From Cololabis saira (lineage: Eukaryota; Chordata; Actinopteri; Beloniformes; Belonidae), in the NCBI RefSeq assembly GCF_033807715.1, contig NC_084599.1, positions 14,606,625 to 14,670,624 on the forward strand: a stretch of DNA of 64,000 nucleotides. Direction: 5' to 3'. Position 1 is the first letter of the stretch. Every line of letters begins with the position of its first letter. The position numbers and the translations under genes were made by a program. Below the pieces are notes generated by a model. The model had not been told where the DNA came from and ran no database searches. It saw only the letters and a list, made by a program, of their open reading frames with translations. Shown in pieces: positions 58,462 to 64,000 of this stretch.

Positions 58462-58944
58462 TTATTTTTCTCGCCTCTTTTTTTTATATATATATTTTTT
58501 TTCGGCAATTTTTTTTTTCAGTTTACTGTTTTTTGTTAGCATTTTTTCATTCCATCCAATGTAAATAGAAATGCTGTGCATGTGTTGCACTGACTTGTTT
58601 GGTGAAAAATGAAAAAAAATAAATGCATGTGTGTGTATCTGCAAATATTTCTGTGCATGTGAACAATCTGAAGAATTCTCTAGACTCTCAAATACTTATG
58701 GCTATTATGGCAAACAGTAAATATAGTGGTTGCATTGATCTGGTTGTTTACAATAATTACATCCTCAGTCCATGACGTAGCAGTTCTTGGATCTGGCCCA
58801 GCAACGTTTTGGGGCAACTGTAGCACCACAGGCATCTTAGTTGGTGCTTTCTTCACAACTGGTGCTCTGAAAGCAAAAACCTGGTGCTAGGTCTGCTACT
58901 AGCACCAAACTAGCCCTGGAACGTTTGGTCAAAAAGTCCTAAAA

Positions 58945-59068
58945 GGGATGCAAAGAAAAGAGTGGGCTTGCAAAGGCCTAGCAAATTTCACCCATGTGCC
59001 CCCCCCCAATCAGGTACACAGGTGAAATTTGTTAGGCCTTTGCAACCCCACTCTTTTATCTGCATCCC
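58945..59068. repeat. 56-bp imperfect inverted repeat with 12-base centre
   Basis: GGGATGCAAAGAAAAGAGTG ... at 58945-59000 is matched in reverse by 59013-59068 (about nine in ten positions). The centre is a C-run with CCCCCAATCA. DNA or RNA could fold into a long hairpin. Confidence 0.85.
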
Positions 59069-61145
59069 AGGTCCTGTTGCTGCAAAACAAGTCTAAATGA
59101 TCTCCCACCTCCACGATGTCTGACAGCTGCTGGACTGATGGCCAACAGCACCTCTTCTCTAAAATCATTGCTGAGATCTCTCCTCTTTGGCCTTGTGTTA
59201 ACAGAGAACCTTCAGACAAGCACGCTGCCAAAACCTATTTATAAGTGAGTTCACACTTCTTGGTTATGAATTCATTTAGTGTGTTTGACTAATCTCTTGC
59301 ATTTGAAGCACATGGATATTACATACCAGATGTCATTTTATATCAAGTCTTCTTTTGTAAAACTGAAAGAGGATATACTCTCTTTTCACCTGTCTGAAAG
59401 CTTCTGGTTGTAAAAGAAGTGTTTAAGGATCTTTTTTCCAAATGTTTTATTTGGGCTTTACAACTATTTCAATAAAAGAACTTCTGTCAAGATTACAGAA
59501 AACAACAATACTTAAATTTGCACCTTACTTGGCATTTGTTTTGACATTGTCCAAGTACTTTCAATGTTAAAATCCCCTGATTTTTTAAAAGAAATCCAAC
59601 TGATATAATCGCTAAAGGTGTATCACCACATGCCCAGAGAGGGATGAAATCATAACAGTAAAGTTTATAAAATCTTAATGAGGCTCAGTTGTAAGAGTGT
59701 GTGTGCCTGAACAGACTGGGCTTCCAGCTGTAGTGAACCTTGACTGACCTGAATACATTAATGAGGTTTGTGTCTGAGCGGGCGCCTGTCCCTCCAGCAA
59801 GACAGAAACATGCTGCTGTGGGGTCATTCTCGTTTAATAGATGTCAGAGAGGTAACCTGAGCAATGCCTGTAATTAACTGAGTCGGGTGAGGGAGGCACT
59901 TCAGGGGGAGATTCGTGAAGAAAGCCAAGCTAATTAGTTGATGTTAAGGTCATCTGCTGAGTTCACGTTAGAGACAGTCAGAAGTCACAGGCAGCCACGA
60001 TATAAACCTCAACTTAAACCACAACTGGCATGTAAACACAGCTGCTTTACTGGATTCACGGACTTTGTAACATCCACTCATTTTCATACTTTGCCATTTA
60101 AAACCTGACAGTGGGAAACTCATGCTAACCCCACATGCTGCTGCAGCAGCATGAGGACAGCCCTGAAGCTTTATGAACTGAGGTTTATCAAAAAATATTT
60201 AATCATTATAAAGCTATCAGCATTCTCATCAATGGAGTATTAGGACTCAAAAAAGATAGTGGTCTCCTTTGTGTCTCTAATTGGAAACTTATTGGTGATA
60301 TGGATGACATGAAAAAGAAGGAACTGAAAAAAATCTAACAGAAAAAGGAACAAAAACGTTTGAGGTGAAAAAAAGAATTGTTATTGTCTGAAAATGCAAA
60401 CAGGAAAGTAACATTAAACTTCTTGAAGAGAAAAATTATTTGGTACTAATATAGTAATATTTGCAAGGTATGTAGTGAAAAAGCACTACCATCTGGTGTA
60501 CACTTCTGGAAAATAACATTTTAAAACATTTAGACTGAGAACGGCGTAATATTTTCAGATATGTGCTGGTAAGTCAAAAAACCAGTATGACCTGACCTGA
60601 CTAAATGTAGTCAACAATACACTAAAGGAGTTACTGCTTATTTTATTTCAGATCTAAACTGAAATGCATTTTGAATTTAGTTTTGAACTGTTGGTGCACA
60701 AAAGATATCCTGAATTAATATCTGAACATCTGGGAATGCAAAAGCAGACCTGACCAAGAGATTTCACCAAAAGACCTTTTTAACATCAGTATTGGTGAAA
60801 CATTGTCAATGATCCTGTTTTGAAGAACGATTTTAATCAAAACAAGTTGGAAATTTAAATGCCGAATTAAAAGTACTTTTTGCTTTGTTAGACATATTTT
60901 TATATTCAGTCCCTCAGTTTAGAGAGAGAGAAGAAGCTGTTTTTCATATGTAGACCCCTGAACGAGCTCATATTCACCCAGTGAGGTGCAATGATGTACC
61001 ATGGTCAAATTGTGTGTTAAGTCTAAAAGGAAAACATATATCTGGTTAGATAATGTACTTGTAATGTACACTTGCATTTCTATCATTTTCCTCCCTGAAG
61101 TCTTTTGTGTTTGTCATAAAAACACCCCTGAGCAATTTTGAAATG

Positions 61146-61230
61146 TTGTGATCTTGATGTAAAGGTTGAGATCTAGATGTGAAAGTTGTGATCTAGATGT
61201 GAAGGTTGTGATCTTGACATGAATGGTCTT
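61146..61230. repeat. Short tandem repeat of about 21 bp
   Basis: GTTGTGATCTAGATGTGAAG-like units repeat about four times with substitutions. Confidence 0.7.
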
Positions 61231-61498
61231 GATCTCAACTGCAATTTGTGGACTAAATGAGAGTTTTGATTAACCCTTGCAAAGCACTAATGGTTAGGCA
61301 AGCCCTCTAGGGACCTGAGGGTCTCTGCTCTGGTTTATGTTGCTGTTACTGTAATCTGGGAGAAAATTGTAAACCTGTCCCAAACTCTGTAAAAGTGATT
61401 GTAACCTGACAAAGAGTTCTACAAATTAAAAAAGGAACAACATTTACACCTTGAGTTTTGTCAAATTGATGTGAAATAGCCTTGTCAAATTTGCATAC

Positions 61499-61607
61499 CA
61501 AGATCAAGATGAACGCTGGGAATGAAGGAGTTCAGAAAGAACATGAAGATCACGACTCCCAGCACAGATACACACTTCACCAAGAGGACCTTGTCAGTTA
61601 TTCTGTG
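61499..61607 (-). CDS. oca2: oca2 exon (109 bp)
   Basis: Encodes [20 protein letters not shown], then [16 protein letters not shown] plus G, between TTCCGCAG and GTATGC. It is a membrane helix of the second half of the protein. It joins the WIAILGALW exon through a split Gly. Confidence 0.94.
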
Positions 61608-61801
61608 CTGCGGAAACAAAAAATATGCAGAGATATATGTTGTTTTCTTTCTGAACTTTCAATAGGTTATTTCATCTGACTGATGCCGTTTGTCTTAAGT
61701 AAACTTCCAAATACTTGGCTGACTTCATTACTCAGATAGCATCAATGCACCACAGTCAGGGCGAGTCAGGGTTGCGTCTGAGGTGGAAAATCAGAGCCTA
61801 C

Positions 61802-61859
61802 CTTCTTCTGCAGTTCCTGAATATTTTGCTCCCAGTTTTTATCCTCCTGGGATATTTGT
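61802..61859 (-). CDS. oca2: oca2 exon (58 bp)
   Basis: Encodes (R)QISQEDKNWEQNIQELQK and K between TTTAACAG and GTAGGC. This is the hydrophilic loop of the P protein, with the Arg codon split AG|A from the previous exon. Confidence 0.94.
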
Positions 61860-62275
61860 CTGTTAAAAAAAGAAAAACGTTTGAAACCACATTATCTAGT
61901 TTATCTGCAGGTTAATGAAGTTTGGAAAAATAAAGTAAAACAGAAGTAAAACAGAAAGTAAAACAGAAGTAAAACTCTCTTAGCTGTTCTGAAAGTTGTC
62001 ATGTTGGTCAAGTTTATACAATTTCTCAGTGGCTCTTATTGTTTGGATATTGTTATATATGAGCTGTGCAACATAACTTTTATGAATTAACATGTTATTC
62101 TCCTCTTAGTGACGCAATAAAGAATACATACTGTATTCTCTATCTCAGTAACCAGCATGTACGCATCATAGATTGTTGGAAAAGAATCTAACCCAATAAC
62201 AATAGTGTTTTCTCTCATAGATGATAAAAAATGTATAATAATAAATATGTTAGTTTAGATGACGTTTTGTTCAAC

Positions 62276-62423
62276 CTTTGGAAAGTTTTCATCATCTTGC
62301 GCAGCAAATTTTCCAAGTTGAGCACTTTTTGCATCAGAAGGCATTTGACGGCCGTCTCCTCGCGGCTGGCAGGGTTGATACGCTGAGCCGTTTGCCTCCA
62401 AACCAGGATCTCGTGCTTTAGCT
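62276..62423 (-). CDS. oca2: oca2 exon (148 bp), first in window
   Basis: Encodes [20 protein letters not shown], then [20 protein letters not shown] and RKMMKTFQR, the large hydrophilic loop between membrane halves. The acceptor is TTCCTTCAG. The donor AAAG|GTTGAA is weak, but it is the only one that keeps the Arg codon and frame with the next exon. The frame 62255-62506 read from its ATG is a different, wrong frame. Confidence 0.9.
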
Positions 62424-63424
62424 CTGAAGGAACATGACAAACAAACCTGTTTAGTGCCTGGACACAAATTACCGAGCTCGACAGTAGTGATGCTTAGTAA
62501 TAACACAGGGAAAGATTAGGCGACTCAGAGGGTATTAAGATGTTGTTCAATATCTTTCACAAGCTTCCTCTGAATGGAATAAGGCATCCAGGAGATGGGG
62601 TCAGCTCAGGAACAGCGAATGCTGAAAAAGAGATAAAGCCTCAGGGTGTTGGACCCTTGTGTAGGTATCAGTAGGGGCCATCCTTTTTATAGAAGGTTGC
62701 TAGGTGATCTTAATAGTCTCTAACAAGAGGAGCAGGAAACATTCCTGTAAGCAAATCTGCACAATTACCAGAAGTGGCAGGGGGTTTGAGCTGATTTAAC
62801 CACATCCTCGATGCCAGGTTGGCGGGAGAGCAGAAACTCCACAGGGTGGGCTTTACAGATGGACTTTGAGGCCTGCATTAAACAGCTGCCACCATAATCA
62901 GCAATATCTTCATTCAGTCTGTCTGCAGCTCCGTGGCAGTGCAGCTCCAGTCAGTCTTTCTCACTTATGTAAAGGGAGCAGCGAGGGGATTATTGTGCAG
63001 CTTAATGGTCACTGAGCCTGTAGTGAGGATCTCTGTTGGCGGAGACACTGTCCCCACCATTTCTCTTGAGAGGGACTGTCTCTCCAGAAGAACTGTTAAA
63101 AATCTCACATAAATAACTTTATTTCTTTTTCCATCTGGGTTCCAACTGCAGAGAGCTGCAGCATAAAAAAAGTTTTAGGATGGGGAACAAGGACTTATTT
63201 GGGCCAAACACACCATGGGGTTTTAAATCTGTAGGGTTGTGGTGGTTGGGTTTGTTCTTTAGTATTGGTATTTTCTGATGGGATCTGGGTTCAGTTTGAT
63301 GTTGATGTTCACGGGTCTTGTCTTATTTTATCTCCTCTGACCTTGTCTGTTTCTGTTAACTTCCTGTTTTACTTTTTAAGATCTGTCTTTGTCTTATTTT
63401 CTGTTTCCTTGGCCTAATTTCCCT
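62424..63424. other. oca2 intron, no further exon recognised
   Basis: I searched the minus strand for the preceding P-protein exon and did not find it. It must lie beyond the window. Confidence 0.4.
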
Positions 63425-64000
63425 GATTGGATAGACTGTATATAACAATGGACCTAGCATTAGGTCACGTGACCCATTGGTTTCTGAAGACCGGTTTTGA
63501 ACCCTGTTATTCTTCTTGCAGGGTGTAGCAATTTGCTTTCGAAGCCGGCGGAAACATGCCCGCTGCATGTCAATTAAAGTTAGCTTTGCTCCCGGCTCTT
63601 TCAGCCAAAGCCTGCCGAAATATCTGCAGAGCTGCTATCACACATTTACAGCGGGATACACCATTCAGCTTGTTGACTCGATGGCGTCACGTTTGGCCGA
63701 GACTGGGTTTGTACAAACGGGTGGTTGCTTTGCGAAGGACGGTAGCATGACAACCACGGATGACCATGTGATAGCGGCTTACAATTGTTGAGTTCATTAA
63801 AATATTCACAATGTTGAGTTCATTTATTCAACTCTCCTGGCTTGGTAAAAATAAATTCGACACCCTGAGAGTTGTCATAAATATGAAATCAAGCAATTGT
63901 GACCAAAATGGTTACTTGAACTAGGCTGTAAATATAATTAATATGTTTATTTCTGCTCTAAAGTTGTACAATTTAGTGTGGGAGTCAGTGGACATTGACT
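63425..64000. repeat. Dispersed repeat with GGTCACGTGACC and zinc-finger-like frame
   Basis: Shares GGTCACGTGACCCATTGG and following bases with 10036-10063. It ends (cut by the window) in the GTTTATTTCTGCTCTAAAGT text also seen at 48860 on the minus strand. A 91-residue frame (63516-63791) has GVAICFRSRRKHARCM but no domain I can confirm. Confidence 0.5.

Larger units (their letters stand above)
54802..61498. other. oca2 intron (6.7 kb) rich in relics
   Basis: Contains an L2 relic with an LTR-like insert (55261-56290), a broken IS630/Tc1-type transposase (58151-58461), an inverted repeat (58945-59068) and a small tandem repeat (61146-61230). Bases 56300-57990 and 59240-61140 show nothing else I can support. 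Confidence 0.5.
37310..62423 (-). other. oca2: oca2 gene span (5' part outside window)
   Basis: Gene-level entry for the P protein, a 12-helix melanosomal membrane transporter of the CitM/ArsB ion-transporter superfamily needed for melanosome pH and pigmentation; loss causes OCA2 albinism (family knowledge). Nine exons were found, 5' to 3': 62423-62276, 61859-61802, 61607-61499, 54801-54674, 54103-54044, 53312-53208, 51033-50940, 44629-44536 and 37397-37310. Together they make 884 nt. With one base from the previous exon this is exactly 294 residues plus TAA. All junction phases fit. About 540 upstream residues are outside the window. Confidence 0.95.

Noticed and set aside
62255..62506. 83-residue minus-strand frame as the oca2 product
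   Set aside because: The true oca2 exon here is in another frame, giving [13 protein letters not shown] and matching the P protein.
63516..63791. THAP-type zinc-finger protein
   Set aside because: Only GVAICFRSRRKHARC is suggestive; spacing of the remaining cysteines and histidines could not be confirmed and the locus is a dispersed repeat.

Overview
The window is vertebrate nuclear DNA, most likely from a teleost fish. The evidence is split vertebrate genes with GT/AG introns of several kb, dense transposon relics, and a Rex3-type retrotransposon ending in GATG repeats, which is typical of fish. The species cannot be named from the sequence.

Two real genes are present, arranged tail to tail. 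gabrg3 (GABA-A receptor gamma-3 subunit) runs on the plus strand from before the window to a stop at 24551-24553. Six exons are visible (221, 83, 138, 153, 200 and 282 coding bases) and together they encode 358 residues. These cover part of the extracellular domain, the Cys-loop, all four membrane segments and the C-terminus. oca2 (melanosomal P protein) runs on the minus strand and enters from the right. Nine exons between 62423 and 37310 encode the last 294 residues, and every splice phase is consistent. gabrg3 next to oca2 is the same neighbourhood as in human 15q12, so this is a conserved synteny block.

The remaining ~97% is intron and intergenic DNA dominated by mobile elements. Reading left to right: two Harbinger-type elements (1-448 and 518-1073); a hAT-type element with a perfect 8-bp target duplication (2400-3453) next to an L2 relic; several TTAA-bounded TIR elements (9314-9821, 10669-12195, 17127-17752, 27883-29161); a hAT transposase gene that has lost its catalytic core (about 13840-14858); a Myb/SANT relic (about 15190-15354); LTR-like repeats and a gypsy-type gag relic (30.2 kb and 34.0 kb); a 5'-truncated L1 with a 13-bp duplication (37665-38392); a Harbinger element carrying a Myb/SANT ORF and a nested 438-bp TIR element (44865-46166); a 5'-truncated Rex3 with an open RT frame and a 13-bp duplication (47058-48548); a GAAA microsatellite; an L2 relic interrupted by an LTR-like insert (55.3-56.3 kb); and a broken IS630/Tc1-type transposase (58.15-58.46 kb).

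I found no tRNA, rRNA, CRISPR array or prokaryote-type operon. Nothing seen amounts to a new biological system. The points most worth checking are the catalytic-core-less hAT protein, the TTAA-bounded families (one ending 48 bases before a gabrg3 exon), and the nested element with perfect 43-bp inverted repeats.
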